Shown here in pieces: positions 50,546-59,403 of a DNA stretch of 64,000 nucleotides. The notes under the pieces are model-generated. The model worked only from the letters and a program-made list of their open reading frames with translations. It was not told where the DNA came from and ran no database searches. Source of the stretch: Candidatus Altimarinota bacterium (GTDB lineage Bacteria; Patescibacteriota; Gracilibacteria; UBA4473); contig JAIPIF010000006.1 of NCBI GenBank assembly GCA_021734785.1, forward strand, positions 1 to 64,000, in the 5' to 3' direction. The position numbers and the translations under genes were made by a program. How positions within the stretch are numbered: position 1 is the first letter of the stretch; each line of letters begins with the position of its first letter.

Positions 50546-51763
50546 ATGAGTACCAATGTAAAAATAATTCTGGATACAAGACACGAAAAATCCGACAAAA
50601 CGTATCCTTTGGTTCTACGGATAATTCATTTCAGAAAGAGTACTTCCATTCATTTGGGATATTCCCTGAAAGAAACTGATTGGGATGAGTCTAAATCAGA
50701 AGTAAAAAAATCCTACACCGGTGTAACCAATGTTTCCCGTCTAAACAAATGGATCCACAAACAGAAAATCCAGGCGATGGATATTATCAATAAGCTTCAG
50801 GATAGTGGTGAAATTGGAAAAATGAGTGTGGTTGATTTGAAAAACCGGATCGTTAACAAACGAAGTGAAGAAACTTTCTTCCGGTTTACTGAAAACCTGA
50901 TCGAAGAACTGAAATCAGCCGGTCGCATTGGATATGCTCAGTCAGTTTATTCCATCTTACATTTGGTAAAGAAGTTCCGAAATGACCGGGATTTCACTTT
51001 TGAGGAACTCAATTATTCATTCCTTTCCCGGTTTGAGAATCATTGCCTGGGCAGAAAGAATACGATCAATACTATTGCTGTGTACATGAAAACTATCAAA
51101 ATGATTTACAATCGGGCGATAAAGGCCGGGGTTGTTGGCCGGGAATACTATCCTTTCGTTAACTATACCATCAGAACTACTAAAACAAGGAAAAGGGCTG
51201 TCCCCAGAAATATTATTGCGCTTATTGAAGGACTGGAACTGAAACCCAGTTCCAGAATCTGGCATGCCAGGAATTATTTTCTTTTTAGCTTTTACACAAT
51301 GGGGATTAACTTTGCTGACATTGCTCATTTAAAAATGAGTAACATCGTTGAAGGAAGGCTTGAATATAAAAGGCAAAAAACAAAAAAGGACTACTCCATC
51401 AAGATTACTCCGCAAATGAAAGAAATTCTGAATCTCTACACGAAAGGAAAACAACCAAATGAATATATTTTCCCTATCATTAACCGGAAAGACTCCCCGG
51501 AACTTGCATTCCGGGACCTTCGTGAAAAACGAAGGATATATAATCAAAAGCTAAAAGATATTGCAGAAAAGCTGGAAATCGAAACGAATCTGACCAGTTA
51601 TGTTGCCCGGCATTCCTGGGCTACAATTGCCAAACACAAAGGAGTTCCAATTGCTGCTATTAGTGAGGGTATGGGGCATGAGGATGTGAAAACCACGGAG
51701 ACTTATTTGGATAGTTTTGATAGAAAAATCATTGATGATTTCAATGCAGAAATAACTCAATAA
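50546..51763 (+). CDS. int: Tyrosine recombinase (Bacteroidetes-type integrase)
   Basis: 405 residues. N-terminal arm-binding domain (~1-90), SAM-like core-binding domain (~95-200), catalytic domain with YVARHSWAT (Arg355), GMGH (His378) and nucleophile Tyr387 (TETYL). Box I reads FYTMGINFADI, with no Arg at the usual place, and box II has Tyr for the first His of HxxR. IntDOT of CTnDOT also lacks the box-I Arg and uses another Arg; Arg in WHARNYF could serve here. It integrates the element at the tRNA-Pro site. TTGCAAA repeats lie just upstream. Confidence 0.9.
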   Translation: MSTNVKIILDTRHEKSDKTYPLVLRIIHFRKSTSIHLGYSLKETDWDESKSEVKKSYTGVTNVSRLNKWIHKQKIQAMDIINKLQDSGEIGKMSVVDLKNRIVNKRSEETFFRFTENLIEELKSAGRIGYAQSVYSILHLVKKFRNDRDFTFEELNYSFLSRFENHCLGRKNTINTIAVYMKTIKMIYNRAIKAGVVGREYYPFVNYTIRTTKTRKRAVPRNIIALIEGLELKPSSRIWHARNYFLFSFYTMGINFADIAHLKMSNIVEGRLEYKRQKTKKDYSIKITPQMKEILNLYTKGKQPNEYIFPIINRKDSPELAFRDLREKRRIYNQKLKDIAEKLEIETNLTSYVARHSWATIAKHKGVPIAAISEGMGHEDVKTTETYLDSFDRKIIDDFNAEITQ

Positions 51764-51850
51764 TAGATAACTTGTTGATTAATCCCCATATTATGTTTTT
51801 CTCTTCACTTCAATCATTGGATTGTCCTAAAAAGTAAAAAAAAACTCAAT

Positions 51851-54436
51851 TTATCTGTATTCGTTCTGATAGTGACGGTAGTGTGGTGCATTAATGTTCT
51901 TTTGAAACTCCTTCGCAATAACTAAATTCAGTGAATTCACATTGTTTACCAACTCACAATTATGTAAATGTCTTTTTGCCTCTTCTATTTTTCCAGAATT
52001 AAAAAAATATAATCCATAAAACAGGTTTGCATTGATAAATAGCTTTTTACTTTTCCATGGAGGGAAATGGAAAATAATGCGATAGTCCTTTTCTATTATT
52101 CTATCAGGAAAAGAATAGTAATCCACCAGTTCCCATAGTCTAAATTCCTGACTAATTGGATTTCTGAGATCATAGACTATAGAGGCTGGTATTAATAATT
52201 TTGAAAATTGTCTTGATTCTTCAATTTCACCTAACTCTGTTGTGATATGGATAAGGAAAATTAATGATGAAAATGGCTCTAAATCTTCTGAAAAAAAATC
52301 TGGATGTTTCGCTAATGCTCTAAAAATAGCCGTTTGCGGAGTTGTATCTGGAATATTCAAATATTTATAAAAGGATTTTTTTGCTTGTCTTGGTTTGTGA
52401 AGCAGCATCTCACAAATACCTTTTAAATAAAACACCCTGTCAGATGTTGAAGTATCTGTATCAATTGTAGAAAATGTTTCATAAGCATTGTTAATGTTTC
52501 CTGATAACAGAAGACACATTCCTTTCATTTTCTTTACACTGTCATCTGCTGGTAATATAAGCTCCAATCTTTCATATGCTTTTATTGCATTAAGTAAATT
52601 GTCTAGTAAATAATCAAGATAGGCAGCCTCTTTATAATATTTAATCTTGTCCATACCTAATGACAGTGCGCGATTAAATTCATTTTGAGCTTCATTATAC
52701 TTACGAACCTTTACAAATAATTTCCCTCGAAGTAAATAATACTCTTTAAAAGTAGAATCAATGAGTATAGCTTCATTAATAGCATTTATTGCCTCATTGA
52801 AATTTCCTTTTTTCATTAATGCTTGAGCCAAATGATAGTAGCAATCATTGCTATTTCTATTTTCAAAAATACATTTGTTGAAATATTTGATGGCAATGTC
52901 AAGGTCATCAGGGTTTTTCATAAAAAAAACTCCTGTCTTTATATAATAATCAAAGCGCGCGTTCTTAACCAAACTTAAAAAAGAAGTATCATCCAATGTA
53001 AGTATTTCAGAAACATCATCAAGACCTAAAATTAGATCGAAAAACATAACACTTTCTTCATAATTTGTAGCATTGACAGTTCTCATTAGTTTATAAAGAG
53101 CATATGGCTTGAGTTTTTTAGTTGAATCGTTTCGAACTACATATCTTAAATCGTCTATTGAGTGTTTGTGCATGACACTATCAGATCTATTGCGATTGTA
53201 CAAGATATTAGCAACACACCCCCTATAAAAAATCCCCATCAAGGATAATACTCCTGAAGAATCCATTCGAACACAATAATTGAAACTTTCAAAAGCCTTA
53301 CTAAAATTTTCTTGTGACATTTGCTCTAAGCCAACTATGAAGTTCGTAAAAAGTATTGGCTGTTGGATAAGTCTGTTAAAATCTTTCGATGATGTCCAAT
53401 CAAAAAATTGTAATGTTTTATCTCCAAAATAATTGTTAACTTTTTGATTAACAAATGTAACTCGCGGATGAAATAAGTTGGATTCAGGTAGATGAACACT
53501 GTAGCCCCAAATAACTAACTGTGCTCCATGATTCTTACCAATTATTCTTGCTTTATCGTGTGTTGCGTCATTAGTACCAGACAATTCTATGTTTTTGTCA
53601 CTTAAAACAACTTTTATATTACTTTTCTGCGGTATGTTTTCTTCAAGAGTTGTTTTTATGTGCTTTTGAAGAATGTTATTATTATCTCCTTCAAATCTCA
53701 ATACAAGTATACCATATGCGTCTTTGGAAAATTCTCTGATATAATTCAAAGAAAATGGCTCTTTGCTATTTTCTTTGCCTCTTTCTTTGTTTAAATTAAT
53801 TAAGTGAAGCGTTAATATCAGAAGAATTATAATTAAGGTTGTTAAAACTACTTTACTAAGCAGCAACCTTTTCAAGAGGAATATTTTTTTTGGGGCACCC
53901 TTACTGTCAGAACCTCCAAAATATGGATCAATTCTTTCGACTAACAGACTTTTTAATTCTTCTTCTTCATAGTAGTTACTCAAATATCTAAAAAGGGTTT
54001 CGGGGTTTTCCGAAATGAAATCTCTAATTCCCCAAAATCCAATATAAATTGCCAAAACATTATATGTACGATAATTCTTGTTTTGAATTACAACTTCTTT
54101 TGGGTTATCAAGATATTTTAGATATTCATTAACCGTATCAAAATTAATTAACTCAATTAACTTTTCTAATTCTTCAGAAATAGTTTTACCATTTTGTATA
54201 TTATAATTCCACAATCCCTTTAGTGCTTTGTTCTTTTCTAATTTCTTGTCGGGGTCAACCTTTTTTAGCAACTTGATTCTTGTTATTACCGTTTTAGTTA
54301 TAACCTCTACCGTCCCTTTATCCTCACCATATAGTCGATAGACTTCTTGATTCGTAACCTTTGATCTATTCAAGTTACTTTGCAGTAACTCAAAAAACGT
54401 AACAACCTGTTTTTTAGTAAGTTTTATGTCACCCAT
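51851..54436 (-). CDS. Large TPR protein with one membrane helix, possible sensor
   Basis: 861 residues, family not recognised as a whole. Residues 1-185 are a soluble helical domain (LTKKQVVTFFELLQSNLNRS), 192-214 a membrane helix, 235-330 an alpha/beta region with YGILVLRFEGD and AQLVIWGYSVHLPES like the FlgO/TolB-type N-terminal domain of some TPR proteins, and 385-850 a run of TPR-like repeats (NSNDCYYHLAQALMKKGNFN, EYYLLRGKLFVKVRKYNEAQ). Layout suggests intracellular output domain plus external or bound TPR sensor. AT-rich. Divergent from the next small gene; it lies in the cargo zone between integrase and mobility genes. Confidence 0.6.
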   Translation of the reverse strand: MGDIKLTKKQVVTFFELLQSNLNRSKVTNQEVYRLYGEDKGTVEVITKTVITRIKLLKKVDPDKKLEKNKALKGLWNYNIQNGKTISEELEKLIELINFDTVNEYLKYLDNPKEVVIQNKNYRTYNVLAIYIGFWGIRDFISENPETLFRYLSNYYEEEELKSLLVERIDPYFGGSDSKGAPKKIFLLKRLLLSKVVLTTLIIILLILTLHLINLNKERGKENSKEPFSLNYIREFSKDAYGILVLRFEGDNNNILQKHIKTTLEENIPQKSNIKVVLSDKNIELSGTNDATHDKARIIGKNHGAQLVIWGYSVHLPESNLFHPRVTFVNQKVNNYFGDKTLQFFDWTSSKDFNRLIQQPILFTNFIVGLEQMSQENFSKAFESFNYCVRMDSSGVLSLMGIFYRGCVANILYNRNRSDSVMHKHSIDDLRYVVRNDSTKKLKPYALYKLMRTVNATNYEESVMFFDLILGLDDVSEILTLDDTSFLSLVKNARFDYYIKTGVFFMKNPDDLDIAIKYFNKCIFENRNSNDCYYHLAQALMKKGNFNEAINAINEAILIDSTFKEYYLLRGKLFVKVRKYNEAQNEFNRALSLGMDKIKYYKEAAYLDYLLDNLLNAIKAYERLELILPADDSVKKMKGMCLLLSGNINNAYETFSTIDTDTSTSDRVFYLKGICEMLLHKPRQAKKSFYKYLNIPDTTPQTAIFRALAKHPDFFSEDLEPFSSLIFLIHITTELGEIEESRQFSKLLIPASIVYDLRNPISQEFRLWELVDYYSFPDRIIEKDYRIIFHFPPWKSKKLFINANLFYGLYFFNSGKIEEAKRHLHNCELVNNVNSLNLVIAKEFQKNINAPHYRHYQNEYR

Positions 54437-54463
54437 TTTAGATTAAACATCGCTTTTTTACGC

Positions 54464-54491
54464 TTGACAAGATACTATTATTCTGTAAAAT
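54464..54491 (+). promoter_or_regulatory. Promoter-like pair before the 149-residue gene
   Basis: TTGACA 54464-54469, 16-base spacer, TAAAAT 54486-54491, 22 bases before the ATG. Bacteroidetes normally use another consensus, so this is only suggestive. Confidence 0.4.
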
Positions 54492-54512
54492 GCGATCGTC
54501 CTTCCTTATAAA

Positions 54513-54962
54513 ATGGCAAGTTTTAAAAATCGTCACAATAGCCTTTCTTCACATCCTGGATCGGAGTACTTGCTCCGAACCAATACTGAAAAGGAAAACT
54601 CAGAACAATATCATACTTTTTCCGGACTACCTCTTCCAGATATAAATGTTATTCAAAGTGTTGGCCTTGCAGAGATTTCAAAAATTGACAATTTGATAAA
54701 AGAAATAATTGAGTATAGAAAGGCGGTTTATGGTTGTTTATCAAACAAAGTCCCGTTTAGAACAAACATTCTAGAGTTTGTTCATAAATCTAAGCCACAA
54801 AATAAATTTACATGTTTAAGCGGAACAATTATAGAGCATCAACAACTCGCTAATGATAGGTTTTCAGACTTTAGTTTGAAAGGAAGGATTAATTCTTTGG
54901 ATAATTATCTGGTTTTTTTTACAAATGAGGCTATGGATGTCATAAAAAAACTTCAAAAATAA
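54513..54962 (+). CDS. Hypothetical soluble protein divergent from the TPR gene
   Basis: 149 residues, no family recognised. Ser/Asn-rich start (MASFKNRHNSLSSHPGSEYL), then a helical body (VGLAEISKIDNLIKEIIEYR) and a hydrophobic end AMDVIKKLQK. Divergent from the large TPR gene with a 76-base gap, which suggests a shared control region and perhaps a functional pair. Confidence 0.5.
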   Translation: MASFKNRHNSLSSHPGSEYLLRTNTEKENSEQYHTFSGLPLPDINVIQSVGLAEISKIDNLIKEIIEYRKAVYGCLSNKVPFRTNILEFVHKSKPQNKFTCLSGTIIEHQQLANDRFSDFSLKGRINSLDNYLVFFTNEAMDVIKKLQK

Positions 54963-55149
54963 ACCTGACAAAACTTATTTAAACCTAAAAGAGCTTATTT
55001 GAATCTATAAGCTTTTTCTTAGCGCTATAAAGTGAAATTAACGCTTATAAACATTCTTTAAACTCTTTCCAAAGGGCTTATCGTCAGTATCTTGCGATTT
55101 GTAAACTTGATCGAAATAAAAATTTTTATTGAACTTAAATCTTATTTCT
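54963..55149. repeat. Iteron-like AT-rich region
   Basis: Several variants of a GCTTAT motif occur in ~110 bases: AACTTATTTAAACCT, GAGCTTATTTGAATCT, its inverse TATAAGC, ACGCTTATAAAC, GGGCTTATCG. This is reminiscent of iterons or multiple operator sites before the next gene. No gene inside. Confidence 0.35.
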
Positions 55150-55965
55150 ATGAACATTTTTAATTCCATAAGAAATGCATTCAGGCCCCGCAAGGGCTCG
55201 GGAACTGTCACCTATGTTCCTGCAAAACGATTGGCTGACATCGAGAAGAAGTACATAAATACTCTAGATGAGATAAATAACAGAAGCGAAGATTTCAAGC
55301 AGACGGTATTCAAATTTCTATCATTACCTGAAGTTCGGCAGGAATTTAAGGAAATGTACCTGGGAAATATTCATGACGCTTATCAAACGCACAGCTATAA
55401 AATATCAGCAATTAATTCGCTTGAACTGCTAATCGAGGATGCAATTTCTTCTGAGAAAAAAATCAGGCTGGATATTGTATCAACTTCAAATCAACTTGAA
55501 GAACTTACGACACTTGATCTAACTGAAAATCAAAGGCGGATTCTTCTGGAATTTGAGGAGCAGTTTAAAGAAACTGCGTTGGCCAAAATCAAATCAGAAT
55601 CAATAGACACTCTTAAGTCTGGATTAAATGCAGAAAAATCCCTTTTGGATGCTGATAAACAACTTCACGAACTCAGAAAGCAGGATTTAATCCAGAAAAG
55701 GGAACTCTCAGACCTGAAAAGTAAAAAGTTTCAAGAAAGTGTGATTCATCAGGTTAAAGAATACTATCAGAAAAAATCTGATGAACATCCTACGCTCACA
55801 AAAAGCTACATGAAGGATTGCCAAAAGGATGTGAGTGCCATTATGAATTTTAGAAATGGGAACGGATTAAATCACCCTGGGGCAAAAAGCATGTTGAGCC
55901 GGATGAAATCCTTTTTAAGTGCAGGAAACAATAATTCGAGTGAACAAGAAACCAAAAATGAATAA
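55150..55965 (+). CDS. Coiled-coil protein of a three-gene cargo module
   Basis: 271 residues from ATG 55150 (a TTG 21 bases upstream is less likely). After a basic start (RNAFRPRKGSGTVTYVPAKR) the protein is almost entirely helical with heptads (residues ~30-230), rich in Leu/Glu/Lys. No family recognised. It precedes the membrane protein by two bases, so the products probably act together; a link between a membrane complex and another partner is a plausible role. Confidence 0.6.
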   Translation: MNIFNSIRNAFRPRKGSGTVTYVPAKRLADIEKKYINTLDEINNRSEDFKQTVFKFLSLPEVRQEFKEMYLGNIHDAYQTHSYKISAINSLELLIEDAISSEKKIRLDIVSTSNQLEELTTLDLTENQRRILLEFEEQFKETALAKIKSESIDTLKSGLNAEKSLLDADKQLHELRKQDLIQKRELSDLKSKKFQESVIHQVKEYYQKKSDEHPTLTKSYMKDCQKDVSAIMNFRNGNGLNHPGAKSMLSRMKSFLSAGNNNSSEQETKNE

Positions 55966-55967
55966 TT

Positions 55968-56993
55968 ATGAAAAGACAGAAAAAAAACACAAAAAATGAA
56001 AATTCTGGATCAGACAGCTTCAATAACAATACCTCATATGAAGGTAGGGTTGTTGATCCTGTTAAGGATGAATTGGATAGGCAAAGGTGGTTTGGTTGGA
56101 TTGGAGACTTTCATCAGCTCTATTCCCAGGATGCTTTGCCGATAAAAAAGGACTATTCTCTTAGTCCTGAAACGGCTGAGGAGAAACAGTTTTCCGAAAA
56201 GAAACTGCTCAAATCAAACCTCCAGGTAAAACACAATCCTTTACAATACACCAATATCGTCAAAGTAAGGATATTACTGTTTGCTGCTATTTTAAGCATG
56301 GCGGCTGAATATCTTGTTTTCAGGAACATTGCGGAAAATGCTCTCGGTATGCCCCGGTTTGAAGCCAGCATTGTTGGGTCATTCGCCATAGTCTTCACCA
56401 AACTTGTCCAGGTTTTTATCAATAAATATGTTAAGACCTGGATTTCAGAAAACAGTTTAAAGGCCCGAAAAGTTTTTACAAAACTCCTTATTGCTCTGGT
56501 TGTTCTCATTTTTGTAAATGCCTTTGTGGCCGGGATAAGCAATATCCACAACGTAAACCAGCAAAAAAAGCTGGAACGGTTGGAATATGTTTCCTCACAA
56601 ATTGAAATGACAGAGGAATCAGGTGGCGACACAGAGGAACTGCAAAACGAGTTTAAAACTCTCCAGGAGGACTACTCAAAAGAAAGCGGTTTCTTTCAGA
56701 TAATTAAATTCCTTGCCATTGCATTTCTCGGAATATTGGCAATCGGATGCGGGTCAGTTCTTTGGTCTGTTGGTGATCTCTACTGGGACACCCTGAAACT
56801 GAAAAAAAAACTTGAGAATCTGAACGAAAAGCTGGCCAGAACCAGGTCCAATTTCCAATACATCCAAACCACTTACGACAGACTCTTAATGCTCCAAAGA
56901 GATATTATCCATCTTCAGGGGCAAAAGCATTTTTTAGAAAGGCTCATGAGTAAAGATCAAGATGAGAGCCTCAAGTTTTCAAATCAAAAGTGA
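55968..56993 (+). CDS. Four-helix membrane protein with coiled coil (DUF4407-like layout)
   Basis: 341 residues. A ~80-residue soluble start is followed by helices at about 88-105, 125-145 and 162-182, a charged loop with a coiled coil, a fourth helix (FLAIAFLGILAIGCGSVLW, ~243-261), and a C-terminal coiled coil. This resembles the DUF4407 arrangement, though I cannot confirm membership. Central member of a trio with the coiled-coil gene before and the lipoprotein gene after. Confidence 0.6.
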   Translation: MKRQKKNTKNENSGSDSFNNNTSYEGRVVDPVKDELDRQRWFGWIGDFHQLYSQDALPIKKDYSLSPETAEEKQFSEKKLLKSNLQVKHNPLQYTNIVKVRILLFAAILSMAAEYLVFRNIAENALGMPRFEASIVGSFAIVFTKLVQVFINKYVKTWISENSLKARKVFTKLLIALVVLIFVNAFVAGISNIHNVNQQKKLERLEYVSSQIEMTEESGGDTEELQNEFKTLQEDYSKESGFFQIIKFLAIAFLGILAIGCGSVLWSVGDLYWDTLKLKKKLENLNEKLARTRSNFQYIQTTYDRLLMLQRDIIHLQGQKHFLERLMSKDQDESLKFSNQK

Positions 56994-57018
56994 ATTCATT
57001 AATCAAATACTTAAACTT

Positions 57019-57840
57019 ATGAAACATTCAAAATTACATTCGTTGCAGGGAAATATCATCAAAGTTTTAATTCTCCTGCTTTTGTTGTTCTTCCTATTCT
57101 CTTGTTCCTTGTTCGAAAAGGACAAAGAGGAAATTACAAACCGGACTACGGTAATATTCGTTGACAAAACCCTTTCTGTGAATAGCGATCCTGAAATTTC
57201 TCAGAAAAACAGGGAAACTTTATTATCCATTGTTGCAGAAAACACCCTGATTGAAGGGGATGAAATTGTCCTTTCGTTCATTTACGAACAGACCTCCAAT
57301 CGGGCGAATCAAATAGTGTTCAAATATCAGCCTCCGCAAAGGGACGATTCGAAAAAAAGCAGTCATGAAGCCAGGTTAGCTGATATTAAATACAAGAAGC
57401 GACAGCGATCCTACGATAAGCATTTCGCTAATTCCATTGTCGAAAAGGCGTTTCTCAATGAACCTGACAGAAACAGTACTGATATTATTGGAAGTCTCAA
57501 AAAGCTCTCTGATCTTTTGAATGAAAGGCCCACAAACTGCGTGGTATCTGCATATTACTTTTCGGATATGATTGAGTTTTCTGATTTCAGGAAGCTACGG
57601 TTCGGAAACGATTTTGGAAAAATCAACTCCTATCAAAGTGCAATTAATCTTGGTAAATCCGATTTTGAAAGGATTCAGTCTCATTATCAGCTTCAACGGG
57701 GCTGCCTGAACAGATTGCACAATGTGACAGTGATATTTCCCTCAAAAGAAATGGATACGAACCTGGCCTATTCCTTAATCCCAGAATACTGGAACATCAT
57801 CTTTAGCGGATTCGGTGTAATGAACATCAATTATTTCTAA
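57019..57840 (+). CDS. Lipoprotein with VWA-like domain
   Basis: 273 residues from ATG 57019 (a longer frame from 56962 overlaps the previous gene). Signal with lipobox LFSC (Cys29). The mature part starts TTVIFVDKTLSVNSD, a MIDAS-like DxTxS as in von Willebrand factor A domains, and continues with alternating strands and helices (CVVSAYYFSDMIEFSD, TVIFPSKEMDTNL). Probable metal-dependent protein-binding lipoprotein, co-transcribed with the membrane protein 25 bases upstream. Confidence 0.6.
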   Translation: MKHSKLHSLQGNIIKVLILLLLLFFLFSCSLFEKDKEEITNRTTVIFVDKTLSVNSDPEISQKNRETLLSIVAENTLIEGDEIVLSFIYEQTSNRANQIVFKYQPPQRDDSKKSSHEARLADIKYKKRQRSYDKHFANSIVEKAFLNEPDRNSTDIIGSLKKLSDLLNERPTNCVVSAYYFSDMIEFSDFRKLRFGNDFGKINSYQSAINLGKSDFERIQSHYQLQRGCLNRLHNVTVIFPSKEMDTNLAYSLIPEYWNIIFSGFGVMNINYF

Positions 57841-57858
57841 CTCTAAATACTCTCAGAA

Positions 57859-58131
57859 ATGAAAAATGATCAATTTATAATTCTTGAACGGGCAGATTTG
57901 GAAGCAGTCTTCGAAGAACTGATTGATAAAATAAGACCAAATCAGCCGGTTAGATTTATTACGGAAGATGAAGCCAGAAAGCTTCTGAACTGTGGAAAAA
58001 CCCAGCTTTATCATCTGCGTACCAATGGCAAAATAGCCTACGTCCAGGATGAAGAACACCCCAAAATGATACTCTATGACAGAAATTCGATAGATCACTA
58101 TTTGCAGAATAACCTTAAAAAACCTTTCTGA
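57859..58131 (+). CDS. Excisionase-like helix-turn-helix protein
   Basis: 90 residues. RFITEDEARKLLNCGKTQLYHLRTNGKIAY...MILYDRNSIDHYL is the MerR-like HTH_17 fold used by excisionases and small regulators in Bacteroidetes elements. Probably directs excision or controls the mobility genes downstream. Stop and next ATG overlap by one base (TGATG). Confidence 0.85.
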   Translation: MKNDQFIILERADLEAVFEELIDKIRPNQPVRFITEDEARKLLNCGKTQLYHLRTNGKIAYVQDEEHPKMILYDRNSIDHYLQNNLKKPF

Positions 58132-58403
58132 TGGAAAAAAATGAAGAAAAAATCGTGAACCTTGCTGCCTACAGATCAGGTTATAATTCTGGATTTGCTT
58201 TCGGGGAACTATCAAAGGCCCAAAGAATAGAAAAAGCTTTCAAAAACATGAAAGAAAAGAATCCCTACGAGTCATTTTGCTTAGCCTTATTCAAGGGATT
58301 CCATGATGCGGAGCGTAAAAAGTCAAAATCTCAGGAACAACGTCTGGATGATCTGAAGAATATCTCAAAGAACAAATCCCAGGACAAGGATTTGGAACGT
58401 TAA
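58131..58403 (+). CDS. Small helical protein of the mobility region
   Basis: 90 residues, charged and helical (MEKNEEKIVNLAAYRSGYNS; AFKNMKEKNPYESFCLALFK), no family recognised. Overlaps the excisionase-like gene by one base, so it is co-translated with it and may share its function. Confidence 0.55.
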   Translation: MEKNEEKIVNLAAYRSGYNSGFAFGELSKAQRIEKAFKNMKEKNPYESFCLALFKGFHDAERKKSKSQEQRLDDLKNISKNKSQDKDLER

Positions 58404-58479
58404 ATTTTGATTTCGTCGAAATGGGGGTGGTGTGCTACGTTCCCGCTCCCATTTTTTTAACCTTTTAATACTTTTTCTC

Positions 58480-58869
58480 ATGAAGCTTATTACAAAAACA
58501 TTGGAAAATCGATTTAAAAAAATCGGTTTCCAGGGAAACGAACTGGGCCCAATAGTGGTGGCGAAGTTCTTTAATCCCTGTGGTTCCGGGACCTGGTATG
58601 CTACAGAATACGACAAAGAAAGAAATATCTGCTTCGGTTACGTCACTGGTTTGGGATTTGATGAATGGGGCAGCTTTAGTATCGAAGAACTTGAATCTGT
58701 TAAATGCCCTCCCCTGAACCTTCCCATTGAACGGGACTTGTATTTCTCTGAGAAACCTATCTCAGAGGCTCGTCCTGAACTAAAGGAATCCATCGAAAGG
58801 CGACGGGAAGCAAGAGAAATCGAGGAACGCAAAAATCAAAACCGAGATCAGTACCGGGAAAGAGAATAA
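58480..58869 (+). CDS. DUF2958 protein
   Basis: 129 residues from ATG 58480. MKLITKTLENRFKKIGFQG, then VVAKFFNPCGSGTWYATEYD, CFGYVTGLGFDEWGSFSIEE and LPIERDLYF: the DUF2958 signature, common on plasmids and integrative elements and of unknown function. A charged helical tail (ERRREAREIEERKNQNRD) follows. Confidence 0.85.
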   Translation: MKLITKTLENRFKKIGFQGNELGPIVVAKFFNPCGSGTWYATEYDKERNICFGYVTGLGFDEWGSFSIEELESVKCPPLNLPIERDLYFSEKPISEARPELKESIERRREAREIEERKNQNRDQYRERE

Positions 58870-58932
58870 TTATTTCGGCGGGAACGCGTCTTCTGTTAAG
58901 GTTCTCCGCCCCCATTTTTAATAACTTTTTAT

Positions 58933-59403
58933 ATGGAATCGCTTGCACAATTTTTAGCTCGGAAAGGTTTACATCAAGACTCTTCCCCCGAAGAGGTCGT
59001 AAAGGCAAAGAATGAATATCGGGATCAGTATATGAGGCAAAAGCAGAAGGAATTCCGGGAAACGCATATCAGGAAGGAAATCTATCTGACTAAGCGGGAG
59101 TTCGGCTACCTGAAAGGTGCTGCAGAAAAGCACCAAATGAAACTGAGCCGGTTTATCAAAAAGATTGCCTTTGCCTACCTCAAACAGTTGTTCATTGTTC
59201 CAGATGACACACACGTGAGGAATTTGGAATTAGAACTCCGGCGAATTGGGAATAATATAAACCAGGTCACAAAACATGTGAATCAAAAGAGTGAAGTGAA
59301 AGAAGAACATGTCCAAGTTCTTTTGGTTCTCTTGAAAAAAATAGACAACAAGGTTTCCAATGCTTTGAGAAATCCTTCCAAAGTACAGGGGGGCGATCAA
59401 TGA
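58933..59403 (+). CDS. mobC: MobC-like relaxosome protein
   Basis: 156 residues. IRKEIYLTKREFGYLKGAAEKHQMKLSRFIKK is a ribbon-helix-helix-like DNA-binding segment and RNLELELRRIGNNINQVTKH is the typical bacterial mobilization (MobC) motif. It helps the relaxase at oriT. The end overlaps the relaxase start by four bases (ATGA). Confidence 0.85.
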   Translation: MESLAQFLARKGLHQDSSPEEVVKAKNEYRDQYMRQKQKEFRETHIRKEIYLTKREFGYLKGAAEKHQMKLSRFIKKIAFAYLKQLFIVPDDTHVRNLELELRRIGNNINQVTKHVNQKSEVKEEHVQVLLVLLKKIDNKVSNALRNPSKVQGGDQ

